Shown in pieces: positions 36,681-50,500 of a stretch of DNA of 64,000 bases (the first letter of the stretch is position 1; every line of letters begins with the position of its first letter). The position numbers were made by a program, and so were the translations under genes. The stretch comes from Mugil cephalus (Eukaryota; Chordata; Actinopteri; Mugiliformes; Mugilidae): positions 19,203,001-19,267,000 of the forward strand of contig NC_061779.1 in assembly GCF_022458985.1 (NCBI RefSeq), given 5' to 3'. The notes under the pieces are model-generated. The model did no database searches. It was not told the DNA's origin and worked only from the letters and a program-made list of their open reading frames with translations.

Positions 36681-39600
36681 ATTTACAGTAGGATGGTGGT
36701 GGGGTTCATGTGTTCATGGGGGGGACATGACACTGCGAATGAGAAAAAAAAAAATGCGAGTGGTCTGCTGCTTCTTCACCTTGTAAGTCCAGCAGTTACA
36801 AAAATGAAAGCCAAGTTGATTTATACAGGGCTTTGCTTTGTTTGGAAATTTTAAATATTATTAAATATTATTTGATTTCCCCAACACTGCATTATAGGAG
36901 CTCTGAGCACAATAAGCAGCAAATATCATAACCCCACCTTTTTGCATTAGTAAATGAAACCAGATAAAGTGGCCTTGCATCTGTGAAGGTCTCCAGACAG
37001 ACAGACAGTCTCCTTCATACTGCTGGCCTCTTTCATGTGTCCCTGCTTCCTAATTGGAGGGATTCATCGGCAGAGCCTCCAGTTCTCATTAGCAAAGTGG
37101 CGTCTCCTCTGGCACACCTGGCTTTGATCTGCCAATAACACAAGCTCAGATCCGCATGCAAAATGCTTTCAGCCCGCTCCTTTTCTCGTCCACTTCGAGC
37201 AAGCAAATAAACTTCTGCCTCACCAAGTGCTGTACATGTTGCTGACACGCTGTGCTATAGGATCTGGAATCGGAGCGTGCAGTTTCAGAGCGATCGGGCT
37301 CACACTCTCCCTTCGCCTCATTTGTAAATGGAATTTAATTGTATTGTCAGCGCTAAATATCAGAGAAACATCTGCTGGCAGGCAGACACATACATAACGC
37401 GCCAAAATCCCATTCAGGACCCCAGAGATCTCATCCTGAGATGAAGCTCAGCGGCTCAGACACTCATTTGTCTCATTCTTAATCCAACAACAGAACCACA
37501 TTAGAGGATCATCGCATTTGTTTGGATGTCGTCTGTCTCCAGATTTAGATGTGTATCTGGGGCTCATGCGCTTCGGGGCGTTTTGACGACTTTCTGTGAA
37601 TCCGAGGTCTCTATCCCACCCAGCCTGCCGCGGCCATTGTGGCTACGGAGATGCCAAAGCAAAGTCCACTCTGATTGTCCCCGCTCCCAGCTCTGTGGCT
37701 GCATAGCAGCCCCGTCTGCAGCGAGGACAAAGCAACACGCTAGCAGCCACTGGCTCCCAGCTTGGCCAACTTTTACAGCCTGATCTGATGAGCGGAGGCT
37801 GGTTCCAGTTCGGGTAGACGTATAAGTACTGCCCGTAAGAGGGGACTAACTGGGCAATTAGAGTCACAGACCAATTTGGGAGAACAATGGGTCCACACAT
37901 TTAACAAGCTCCCCCTGCCAGGAGCCCAGCAGGGGTCTGTTGTCGGGCCTAATGGCTGCCCTGTAGACACTGTGTCTGTCTTGGTGATGTGTTGCCTGCC
38001 CCTACCTCAGTTAATGAGGAGGTGATATAGTGGTGGGCTGAATGGCTGGGCACCTGTCTGTAAAAAGGCCCAGTAGATAATCTGGTTTAGAGAATAATTC
38101 AACAAGAACAATAACTACTGTATCTGGTAACTCAGAGCGTGACACGAGTTATGATCCTCTCAAGATGTTAAACGTCAGCAGACTGACTGGGTTTAGGAAA
38201 GTGGTGTTGGCGTATCATTCTGCTGGTCGTTGGCTTTTAAACTAAATATTTATTTTCATTAAATGCACGGTATTTAAAATTACAGCCATGTAAGAGTGTT
38301 TTGGGACCACCTAAACAAACGCAGTCAAAGTTTTTAGACTTTGTAACTACACTAGTTCTGCAAAACCAGATGTTTCACAATGATCCACAATTAATGGGAA
38401 GCTCAATCCTAAAATGCCATTCATGTTATATATCGCATAACTCACCATGGTTTGAAAATTGGTTCCGGCGATAAGGAGTGAGCATTTAGTAACAGGGCAC
38501 CTGTTTGCCAAATAAACCTCCAGTAGAAAATTTATTATGGCATAGTCTGGTTGTTAGAAGGCTCTGAAAATAAAAAAATATCACATTTTTAACTAAATTT
38601 TAATTAAGTTCAGACTTTGCAAATGAGAACTCACAACACTATGGCGTAAAGCCACACCCCTAGTAATGCAACAATGCAAAATCCATTCAAAATCAATTGC
38701 AAAGACCAGTTGTGATCTACTCAGCACCAATATAATACTATTTAGTTCTCTCACAAGTCACTATATCCGTTTCTTATAGCAACCATTTAACTTCTTCATC
38801 TAACTTCTGTCAGAGCAATAACGTACTGTTTTGTTCCACGAGTCTGGAGTATTAACTATATTCAGTTAGCGCAATACATCCTAACTCTTTCACTACGTGA
38901 ATTTGAAAACCTCATAATCTTCAAACGAGCGGAGGCTATGTCGGTCAGACTATGTGACATCACGGCGGACCAACTGATCGCGTGAACATCGCTCCGATTC
39001 AAGTCCTCTGGGCTGAAATAATCAAGCAGAGAAACGGTCTGTTTGTAGACGCTGCTGAAATTTGCTCCATCATCCACAGAGTGAAAAATATATATATTGC
39101 GGAACAGCCTCCTCCCGGCAGAGTGGGACAGCAGAACTAACACCTGAGACTCACATCAAAGACAGAGGTGTGTTTGCAAAGTAAAGAAGGGGGAGCGAGT
39201 GTCTGAGCTGGGCTCCCTCGCAGCACAGCAAACTCAGATAAAAGCTGTCTCCTCCCCGCACGTAAGAGACTCATTAACTTAAGAGATTGAACCCCCCTCC
39301 CCTCCCCATTTGCCTCTTTTCTCTTCCCCCTGCCCCGCACCATCCTGCTGGGCTCCAGTAGGACTGACAGCCTCTGCGCAGACTGTCAATAGCACTCAAT
39401 TGTCACATCCAGTCTCCGGGCCTTATGGGCAGACGCTGCCACGCCGAGCCGTGCAGACATCTCGCCCCTCTGGATTTCCAGACTTTGCGGAGAGTGACTC
39501 AGTCAGTTTATTAAAATTTGAAATGTTATCTTGCATTTCATTTCTCCGTCCAAAGCAATTGGATATTTCTGCTGTAAAAATCAGGTCAATGCCATTCAAA

Positions 39601-39739
39601 TTACGGTGGTAGTATTGTGCAGCCGCGGCAAACGGACCCAGTGGAACTGCTGCGCTGCCTATAATTTACTAATAAGCTGTGAAAAATCTTACGCACGGTC
39701 GAGCACATCAGCTTAACAATGACGCAGGAATAATTGGGC

Positions 39740-40513
39740 AGCGTACAAGAGCATCATCTTTTATTACGAATCCCAGCGGATCTGCATTTTTACAAGATAT
39801 TTCTCTAATGAAACTCGTTAACTCAGTTAAGTGCAACAGCTTACTTTGAGAACAACAAAGAGACAAGGCAAACAAATGTGAAGGGAAAAACTTAGGACAC
39901 TAAAGTCAGATGGACTAAGCTGAGGTACTCCAGCTATGATTACATCTTCCTCTTATGCACTCCTTTGCCGACTTCAACTCTGTGGAAGAAAAAAAAAAAA
40001 AGATTTAAAACCTGATTAGAGTTCATAGTATTGATATAGATGCAATTTCAATTCTAAACATTTCAAGTTAGCATTATGAGCATTAGCCTAAACTATTTTA
40101 TTGAACAGTTGCACACAGTTGCCAGTTCATTAATGAAACATGTGAAAATTAATACTAATACATTCTAATATGACCAATATTAGCTTCATGAAGGTTAAAA
40201 ACAACTGAGGTCTTCATTCAACCGCATGTTTATTTTGGAAGCTGCGTTGTATTGACGTGTGTTTCTATTATTCTGATTGTGGGCTGGGATAAATAACAGA
40301 AACACTTTTGCGTTTCCAGTTTAACAGCACCACAAACTACATCCTCCAAAACGTGATCCAGTCAAATCACCACCTTTCGTATGCTGTGTTAACATACAAT
40401 AAACATTATACAGTCTGAAAGGAGGATTTAATTCAGAGCTGTTATATTATAAGGCACTCATATACCTAATATTGTGTCAAGTTAGTGTAACAACAATGAA
40501 AATACATTACCGA
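39740..40513 (-). other. mov10l1: Probable mov10l1 3' UTR with one intron and polyadenylation signal
   Basis: Directly after the TGA (40514-40516) the sequence reads ATCG and then a donor (GTAATG; exon end 40511). A strong acceptor, a long T tract then CTTCCACAG, opens a new exon at 39979. AATAAA on the minus strand is at 39765-39760. The UTR would be about 240 nt, with its only junction 3 nt from the stop, so nonsense-mediated decay is not expected. An alternative donor at 40533-40532 would skip the stop and give a different short C-terminus; see findings. Confidence 0.6.
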
Positions 40514-41521
40514 TCAGTTTGCGCACATCTGACCGTCTCTCAGGGAAGGCGGAGGGTTGCAGCCCAGATATGCCCCGTTGATGAAACAGTACTGGAGCAG
40601 AGCTCTGAAGCAAGGATCCTGCAAAAATGATTTTAATTACGTTATAGGTCGGTTGTGTTGTGCCGAACCTACAAATCTTACAAAAAAAAATAAATAAGTG
40701 TTCTGTCACTCACCCTAATGAGAATGTGTGGGTTTCCAACAACTAAGAGCAGAGCTTTGGGCCGAGTGACGGCCACGTTGAAGCGTTTCGGGTTGGCCAG
40801 AAAACCTAGCGATCTCTGCAAATCATCGTTTTCTACAGATTCATTAGAGCGCACCTATATTGTAAAAGAATGAAATTAACTGATTAATTGCCATAATAGG
40901 AAATTTAAAAGGTCATGCTGGCCACGTTTGAGCATCACAGACCCCTTTTAATTTTAAATGATGGTCATGGCCTCTGCACTAATTTGATGTTATTGTGGTA
41001 AAGGTTCAAAAACAAAGGAAAAAAAAAAAAGGACAAACGGCAGACGACATTGTCGTATTGTAAAAATGCAAACTTACAGCACCTCACGTCATAATCAGAT
41101 AAGTTTCCCTAAAACATATTATTTGGAACTGATCTGAATCTATGTGTATGTCTTTGGAGAAATGCTTGGATGACAATTTCATCAATGTGAACACCTTTCT
41201 CACCCGTGGGGGGTCACGCAAGGTCAAAGAAGAGCAGTGGCTGCTCCCTTGCCTGACTACTAGATTCGGTTCATTTAATCCTTTGAATATGAGATGAGAA
41301 AAGAAAAGAATATATTGGATGCTGTGAAGAGTGTTGATGTTGGGTCATTTTGGCATGGAGGATAAAAATAAAATATAGTTTCCGAACACCAGTTAAAAAC
41401 ATGTATATAGAGTATGTATATACTTCATGTATATCACCATCTTCTGTGCTTTTAGTGGAAACGGGTTCAAAATCTCACTCGACAAAAAATAAATATGTTT
41501 GCATCAAAACTGAGCAACTAC

Positions 41522-41555
<34 letters not shown>

Positions 41556-44500
41556 AGAAGATTCCTAACAATTTTCTAGATTCCTTGGATCACCACACAT
41601 TTCTCTGTGCAGCCAAACCCAGCTGTCCCACCACTCTCAATTCAGTAAAACTGGACTGCGCCACAAAAATGTAATTGGGTAAAACACATCATCACAAAAT
41701 GTGCTACATTACAACACACACACTGCACTTCACAAAGCATGCATGTACGGCAGAGGTCAAACGATAAAACCTTTGCTTAAAAAAGTCTTTTCTTCCCTAC
41801 CGTACACAGAATGATGACCAGGAACTCTTGGCCTTGGAACTCCTCCACCGAGCCCACTTTGATGTCAGACAGACCCACCTTTCCCAGCAGCACGCGAATC
41901 TTCTCACACTTCACAGTGATATGAAAGCAATTGTGACATGTTAGGATCAGGAAAAGCAGAATTAACTAGGCGGTTAATTTTTAACACCACTGGAAATTAA
42001 TTTCAATGAAATGTTTTCCATAATACAATGGAAATGAAAGCGATTTACACTCCAACAAAAGATAAAGACTGACATCATGTAGTTTGTGTATAGTATCAGT
42101 GGTACACATCATAAATTAATGATCAATGGTCTGGGCAACGTTGGAGAAATAAGGCGAATGGTGAAAAGTTTTGAAGACAAATCTTCCACATCAGTGATAC
42201 GGAAGATCAGAACCAAGTCAACCTGAAAACCTGCGAAACTAAACAGAAACGAGTACAAGACCTTTACATCAGTGCACGGTGAACTTTGTCCAGAGAAGTC
42301 AGTTTTCAACAAACTAATGCAGTGAATAGTTTTATATGGTATATCTAATCTTTCAGTAATGTGTGGAGTAGATAGCCCAGTACATGGGCACTTATGATGA
42401 CAACAGTGAGCATATCTCCAGCCTTACTTGTTTCTTGTAGGGGGCAATGATGCCAATGTCTGAGACATCCACGGGGTTGTAGAGCTTTTTTGCCAGCTGG
42501 CAGCAGTACAGCATTACCTGTACAGCCTCAGCTGGGTTGAACCATGATGGGTTGTTGCCTTCTCTCATTTCAGAGCCCTGGAACAGAGCATAACCACTGA
42601 AATAAACCTTTGTGCTGAATGTCCCAGGGAGGAGAACTAATACATTAAACCTAACAAAGAACAGATTGGATTACTGTAGATATGTACCTCAGAAATGTAT
42701 TATAAATTGACAACCAAGGCTGAATAGGCTTTATCTGAAAGAACATCATAGCAAGGTTATATATGGATTTTTCTTACCCTGACACCGTGAAAAAGGAGTG
42801 GGAAGCCTTTTTTGGGCAGATTTTTCCACTGGCAGAGGGACTCCACAATGTCACTGGGGGCTTTAAAACACAGTTCTCCCTGGTAGAAGAGCTTGGAAGG
42901 CAGTTGGATCAAGGCCTCATGGGAGCGATAGTTGTAGATCAGCTTAGTCACCTGTTACAATAAAGAGGCAGCTCCATAATCATGATATACCATCCACAGT
43001 GAACACAACTAATATCGCACAAACATGAAAAGAAATGTACCACGGACAATGACACAATGATGAGAGGCAGTTATGCTGTACATGCCCTCAGACATTAGCA
43101 TTGCATCTGCACAGCATGTGAAACATCCCGTGGTTATCATCGTTAACGTTTATGTAATGCTTCCTCTCAAATAACAACCTAAACTGCCTGCAACGCCAGA
43201 GACATTTGTAAGCAGTGCACAAACCAGCTTGGGATTATAGCCCCAGTCCTGTCTGGAGTACAGCGGGTTGGCCATCAGCCTCTCCATCAAAGACACCCCG
43301 AGGCCAAAGGCAGTAGCGAGCTTAGACTTCACTATCGGACCCAGCTGACAGGGGTCTCCAGCCAGCACTATCTATCAGCAGGCAAAGATAGAAAGATCAT
43401 TATTAATCAATGAAGCTCGGCTACAAACATCACTCAACAAAACTAAGTGCACAAAAAAAGACTTCTGACAGGAATGTAGAAAAAAGAAAAACAAGAAGGA
43501 TACGGTTCAGCTATACCCGAATGCTACGGCTCTTGTGCATCCACACTACAATCATGTCTAGTGTGACTTCTATACATGTACCATAAACGTGACAGCACAG
43601 GAGACAAAAGACGTCTGTGCTGACCTGTCCGTCTCTCTCTGATACAAGGCTAATGGGAATCAGAGACTCCGGCTCAGTGGCCTGGCTAGCTTCATCCAGA
43701 AACACATGGGTAAAATGTCCCACTCTGAGAAAAAACAAGACTACAATTAATCCAGTTTTAAGGAACGAATGAATTAAACAGCAGTTAACTTCCACTGATC
43801 CCACACTTCTGGTCTTACTGTATTCCTATATTATGGAACATGCCAGCGCTGGAGCAGGTGCTGACCACAATCCTGTGAAAAGCAGCGTGACGGATGTCCT
43901 CCCCGGCCTTTGAGTACGGCTTCAGCACTTCTGGAATAGACTAGGCACAAGCGACCACATCCACATGGAATATACTGCACAAGTTCAAAGATGTTAACAC
44001 AAAAACAACACACAGGAAGTTCCTCTTCCCACTGTTCACTACCTCGTACTGCCTGAAGGTTGCGTTAACACGGGCCAAACTTGAAGTATGCAGGAAGCCG
44101 CCGTCATGGAGGCGGATGCAGATGAGGTCGGCCGCACTGTTAGAAGGAGTACATACGAGTACCCGGCTACTGGGCAGAAAGTGGTAAATCTGTAGGAGGA
44201 AAGACTGCTGAAGTCACACAAGCAGGCGGACACAATGGAAATAAACTTAAGTCATGAAATATCACAGTAGAGAATAATTCTGACAACACTTGTTGAGAAG
44301 ATTTCCCATCAGTACCGGTGTTCCCAGTTTACCTCGACCATTCGAAGGCATTCAAGGACTCTTTCCAGATCTGTTGCTACTTTGAGCCTTATAATAAACA
44401 CAGTCCACACTGGTTACAGTACCGACGTATGTGCACCTGCAGTATGGCCTCTATAAGGGTGATTGTTTTTCCAGTGCCTGGAGGTCCAAAGAGCATATAA

Positions 44501-47500
44501 GGAATGGGTCGACACTCTCCTGCCACAATCCTCTTCACGGCCTCTCTCTGGGGGAGGTTCAGGTCCGGGTTAAAGAAATTCCCTTGGCAGGGGGTCGGTT
44601 TGGTCGGCAGTCTACCATCTGGAAGCAAATACACATTAATTTACTGATGCAGTTTATGATACTTTCACTTTGAAACACGGGAACAAGCTAAACTGAAACT
44701 CAAATACCTTTAGTCTGTGTGGCCTTGGACTTCATGTCGACCACGATGCTCGACATTGATCCGTTTTCAGTGGCTGCAGTCTGGCGTTCAATACAATAAC
44801 ACTTGCTCAATACTAGAATTGACAAACTAATGCCTTATTGTTAAATTTTCTAATTTTCACCTGATTGTCCTTCACTGTCTTGCTTTGGTCTTGCTCATCT
44901 ATCCATCTTGCTGTCCACTGAGGGCTCTGAGGAGTCACTCTGGACGGAAACAGAACTACACAAAGATATGAAAATAACACCAGTGAAAGAAGATACTGTG
45001 TGTATCTTTGATGATCTATAGTATAAACGAAAGTGCAAGGAAGCACTATATACTGTAACTTCCCTTTGAGACATGAAAAATAGAAACAGCACCCTCTAGT
45101 GCCTGTATGGTTGCATCAATGTGTTTTGTAATATTGTGTATAATCACCATATTATTGTATTGAATTGTGTCCTGTGGTGTCTGGCAACAGAATATTGTTA
45201 GTGGGGGTCTTTGGGCTGTAAGGGTTGAAGGGAGGGGCCTCTGTGGATCATTCCACAGATACTTGTGCGGTTTTTGATGAGTTGTTCATAAACCATTTTT
45301 TTGTGCATCTTTGTCATTCTGCATCCTGCTGAGGTTGGCTGCTGCCATCAAGGAGTGTCATTGCTATGGGGTGGGGGTCGATGTTATTTACTTCTTCTGT
45401 CAGTGGTTTTAATGTTGTGGCTGATCAGTGCAAATGCTAATCTTTAATGTGCTTTTTACACAGCAAATGTTCTGGAAGACAAATATGTTTAGTAAAATAA
45501 AAAAAAAATATATATATATTTTTTAGTATTATTCTAATAAATACCTGATACAGTGACCTAGAACTTTACTGTCACTGAATCTGTTTCCACTTTTACAGTT
45601 TTCATCCCAGTCAGAGTGAGGATTGCTTGCACAAAGCTTTGCACTATACTGCCCATAGGAAGCACTTCCAGATAGTACGATGCACAGAATGAGTGTTTCT
45701 TGATTATTAAAGCAGCACTAAAGAAGTGAAGCTATGTGTCATTCAACCTTCCTGAACCCATGATGGGAAATTTTTTAAGAGGACCATTCTTTTTATTTGA
45801 ATACCACTGCTTTATTTTCCTGTACACATAGTACTTGTACATAATACACTTTGTGATACCTCCACTTGAACTTACTGTCTCCGAACTGTTTTGTCTGTTG
45901 AAGTGCGTGGTGACACCGCCTCATGGTCAACCTGACAACAGAAGCAGTAAAACTATTAAGAAAAATCTGGTTTAAACCACTAAACATTGAGTTTAAACAC
46001 ATTTTCTTTATAAAGCCATAAATACAATCGAATGTGGTCCTCAGACACCAGGAGTTTCAAACTCATTCCACGATCTTGAAAGCGTGCCATTTAGATTTCG
46101 TCATGGGGATCGTTTCAACCAATACAGAGGAAGAAATATCTGCAAGTATTATTTTACTTGAATGTGTGCGGGATGGAGCAGCTGTGAAGTGAATTTCCTT
46201 CAGTATCAATAAAGTCTATCTACCTACCCATCTATGAAATATCGCTGCACACAATTGGACAGCCCTACAACCAATCAGAGGCAAATTCAATCCTGTGGTG
46301 CTCAGATAACGTGGACAGCTGTGTCACCGTTACCCTGCTGTTCATCACCACTTAGAGCTCATCCTAACAATTTGACTGGCACCGTAGATCAGTTCCTAAC
46401 AAAGCGACTCCACATCAACTTTCCTCCACAAAACGTATCAGGGAGAAACAGAACAGATGTTCTTTTTCTGTAACCTCAGACTTGCACACGCAACAGGATA
46501 TTATTTAGATGAATGTGCCAGCCAGCTAGATCCAGGAGAACACCTGATATGAACTCATGGGGAAACAAGTGTAAACAAAAATGGAGACAAAGGCAGGAGG
46601 CTTAACAAGTGTTGATGAGAAGATGGATGAAGAGTCATAATCAATCTATTCTGCGGAGAGAAGAACAACAGAGATAAGATTTAAGTGTCAGTTTCAATAT
46701 CCGTCAACCGCATTACGCTAGCTAACGTTAGCCTCTAGGGTCTGAATGTTTATGCTGCTTGACAACACCATCAGCTGCTCCGTGTCCTCGCTTCTCTCGC
46801 TGGTTATTGTGAAAGACCTCCAGATTGTAAACCCTCTGACAAGTTTGATATTATTCGGGATGGGTCGACCAGCAGTTTGGAAGGTTAAACGGCGGATTAC
46901 ATGACCAGACCATCTGCCATCTCATTCAAAATCCACCCAAAAGTCCTGTAGTCTGAGTCCATCGTGAGAAAACAGATACTTTCACACCTGTTGAAAGAGA
47001 ACTCGACATCAAGTGGCTCTCCGAGGTAGCTGCGCTGGAATTCTGAGTTCACTCGCAAACTCACGTCTTCGTTATTGATCTGTGTCACAACAGAACATTA
47101 GATTGAATCCACATATAAAAAGCAGCATGTTTCAAAAGATGCCTCTTTACCTCTGTGACATAACTAACACAGTTTATTGCTGAACCGTTGCCCTCTGGTT
47201 TCTTCAGCACTATTCTGTCCCCTGCAGAGAAACAAGACTCTTCTTGTGTTACACAAAATTACAACATGAACCTTTACTCTAATTCAACAATGATGAAAGA
47301 CGGCTACGGCCACCTCACCTATATTGATATTGGGTCTGCCTTCAGACAACCCAGGCACCTTGAGGTGGAGGGAGACGCTTCCTTTCTTGAGAGGAACTCC
47401 AGTGATTGTTAATTCTTTCATTTCCATTTCTGCGTGAAGCTCTTCTAGCCACAGCAGTGCTGAGAAACGTAACTGTATGTTGGACGCAGACAGCTCCTGC

Positions 47501-50500
47501 ACAAACAGCAGGACAGTAAAATATCTAAATTGCTTCAGTCCATGCCAAGTATATTTATATGATCTTTTTTTTTCCTTTCACATTCAAAGAGAACTACGAA
47601 ATACAACATAATTTGAAACAACCTCTGCATCAAGTACAGATGTCTTTGTACACTTGCACATTCAATACAAATAAAATACTTAAATGAACCAGTAACAAAA
47701 ACGTCTAGTGTTAGATAACCCTAGTTGAACTGTCTAGCTGCATTTTTCCATTGACTTGCATTATCCAGTGAGACCATATCCATCTTCTTACCTGTCCTAA
47801 GCAGGGCTGAACTACCAGCACATCACTCTGTGCCTCCACACAGTCTCTTAGAGCCTTAGGCACAGGGTACTGAGGTAGAAAGTTTGGCAGTGATCGCTGA
47901 GAAAGCCTAAGAAGTGGGGAAAAATCCATTTCAGCCGAGTGGTAACCTAATTCTTTATTTTTATGATGACAATTTTCATTTCTTATAAATAACAGGAAGA
48001 AAAACTTTGGCAAACCCCTGCTCACAATTCCTGGAACTGATTAGCTAAGGGAGTATTTCTCAAAGTCATAAACTTAAGAGACGGATAGACAAATGACAAA
48101 TATCAGTGCAACAAGCTTGATGCTCTTCCTTAATAATCACCGGTGGCAGTTGTTTTGGTACCTTGGTCTATCTTTTGGAGCAGACACTGTGATCACGTGA
48201 AAGGGGGTCAAGACTGGACTCGTGTAAGTGGGAGCGTAGGACACAAAGGGCTGCAGCAGGCCCTCGTGTTCACTGCCCACTGTGACCTCCAGGCGCCTCC
48301 CAATGGTGAAAGAAGAGAAGTGCAGCAGCAGCAGCTCAGCACAGCTTCCCATGCTCCTGAGGAATTCAACAAAAACATAAAACCCGGCTGTACAGACAAT
48401 GTACTAACAAAGACAGTCACGGTTGTCTCACACCTGTAAGTAGCGCTAATTTTAAATGGTAAGACAGCTGGCCCAGACAGAGACGAAACCAAAAACATTA
48501 CTTCAGCTGATTCGGTTCTCATAATTATAGCTTTAAATAAAATAACTTACTTTGGGTTGCACGCCACAACAATCGACAGTCGTTCATCTGGGGAAATAAA
48601 CACCTCTCTCTCCTCTCCTCTCGCTCCGGGGGAGTTGTACTGCAGCTCACTATTCTCTTTGTCAACCTGTTTCACAACTCCAACTTGTTTTTCTGAAGAC
48701 TCAGAGCAATTTTCCTGCAAAGTTTGTCGTTTCTGACTCAGCGGTGTGGATTCACTGACAGAAACCACGGAGAACTGCTCCTCTGAGTCCCAGCCGGCAA
48801 AGTCCCAGCACTTCAGCCTGTGCGTCTCTGAGCCTTTATTTCTGTTGCAAGAGAAAGATGAAAGCCTGTACGGTGTGGAGTAGGAAAAGGAATTTGCTGT
48901 CTTCTCATTTCATTGAGATCAGAGAAATATTTGCCAAAATTACGCTAAAAGCAAAAGTGTTTTAGACATAAAAGTTCATGGAAAATAGTCACTTATATAG
49001 TTTATTTATGTGCTTCTAAGCTGAATGTTTACTTCCATCCTTTGGTTAACTCACTGTATCCAGAGCACCAGCTCTCGTCTCTCCCCAATCATCACATCCC
49101 CAAACTGGCCATAGTCCGTTACTTCCAGCCCTCCTTTGTTTTCAAAGATGCCTTGGAGTGGAGTCTCTGTGAGATGCGTAACAGGAATATTCATACTGCA
49201 ACTAGAAATAACAAAAACACAAACTAAACAAATATGGAAATGGCTACACTCATGATGATGAACAGACATTTTAACTGCTGCCATTTGTGGGCCAGTCAGC
49301 CTTATTTATCAGAAAGCAACCAGCAGACGGAGAGATCATGAAGACAATCACGACAGTTCAAAGACTGTGACCTCTGAAGGCAGGGTGCCATGCACAGGGC
49401 CCTCCAACAGTAAAGGGACTGGCTGCTCTCCACCATCACCAGGTTGACCAGGTGCCCCGGCAAAGGCTGGTAGTGGGCGGGTAGCAGCAAAGAGTCCAGG
49501 CTGAAGAAAACACTGTCCTCCACCACTCCGTTGTTACCATACATGCTGGTCACGCACATCTAGACACATGAAGGGCGAGGAGAGAAGAATGACAGGAGTA
49601 ATTTAATTTGCAAACAAACAGGCTTTCTGATTCGAAGCATTTTAAGTTCTCTTAAAAGGATTTGTAGTACACACTGCAAAACAATGATACAATTACCTGA
49701 TCTCTGCGGCAGTAGCGTAAAGGAGCAACAGAATGAGCCTGGGTCGTCCACTGGGTTGGATTGATAAAATACTTGGCTTGGACCCAGTCTCCTTTCATTG
49801 GCTTAAAACCTGGGACAAAATAGTTCAAACAAACTCGCAGGAAAGTTGACATCAGCCTTCAGCAGACTTACAGTAAATTCTGTTGTGACTGCAGCATTAT
49901 TTAATCTACTCAGATGCAAGTGACTTTTAAATTTAAAAATGTAATCCGGGGTTTAATGTCTGTTAGCGACTGTGGGGGAAACTTAATAAGTCACGAGGTC
50001 AAGAGGCGCCAGATTTTAGCATGTGGAGGAAAGCGAGGATCGGTACCTTCCCAAAGGCTGCCACTTGAGAAGTAGGTGGTCTGATTTATGTAGCCGCCGT
50101 CTCCATCAAATGAAGTGACCGTACCGATGAGAGGCCGCAGCTGCATAGTGTCAGCTTCTAGCGAAGTGCTTCCTCCGTCCTCCCAAGCATCCGCACTCTT
50201 CTCCACCTGAATGTGAACATTAAACGCCGCAGGTCTGACAAAGCTCCGTCACCAGAAGAGATGTAAAAAATAAAAGCAGGACGCCTTTTTAACCACATTA
50301 GGAATTATCCAACTGTTTGATCGTTTTTGGAGGACGTAGTTTGTGGCAATGTTTAACTGGACTCAATTAAACACTTATGTTTTTCTAAAAGGGGTTGTCA
50401 AAGTAATAGAAGCTAGATGCGGCAACACAAGTCAACAACCATGGCCTCCAAAATGAAAACTACTGAATCAAAAGCTCTCTGTCACTTTACAGATTACATG

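Larger units (their letters stand above)
36187..39739. other. Intergenic region between szl promoter and mov10l1 3' end
   Basis: No coding exon found. Contents: the szl core promoter, a G-rich block (36407-36475), a LINE-type tail (36527-36680), and unassigned AT-rich DNA. 37010-37480 has TAAT-type sites and little repetition and may be regulatory, but nothing proves it. Confidence 0.5.

Noticed and set aside
42763-42963. Plus-strand frame of 66 codons
   Set aside because: Exact antisense shadow of mov10l1 exon 21.
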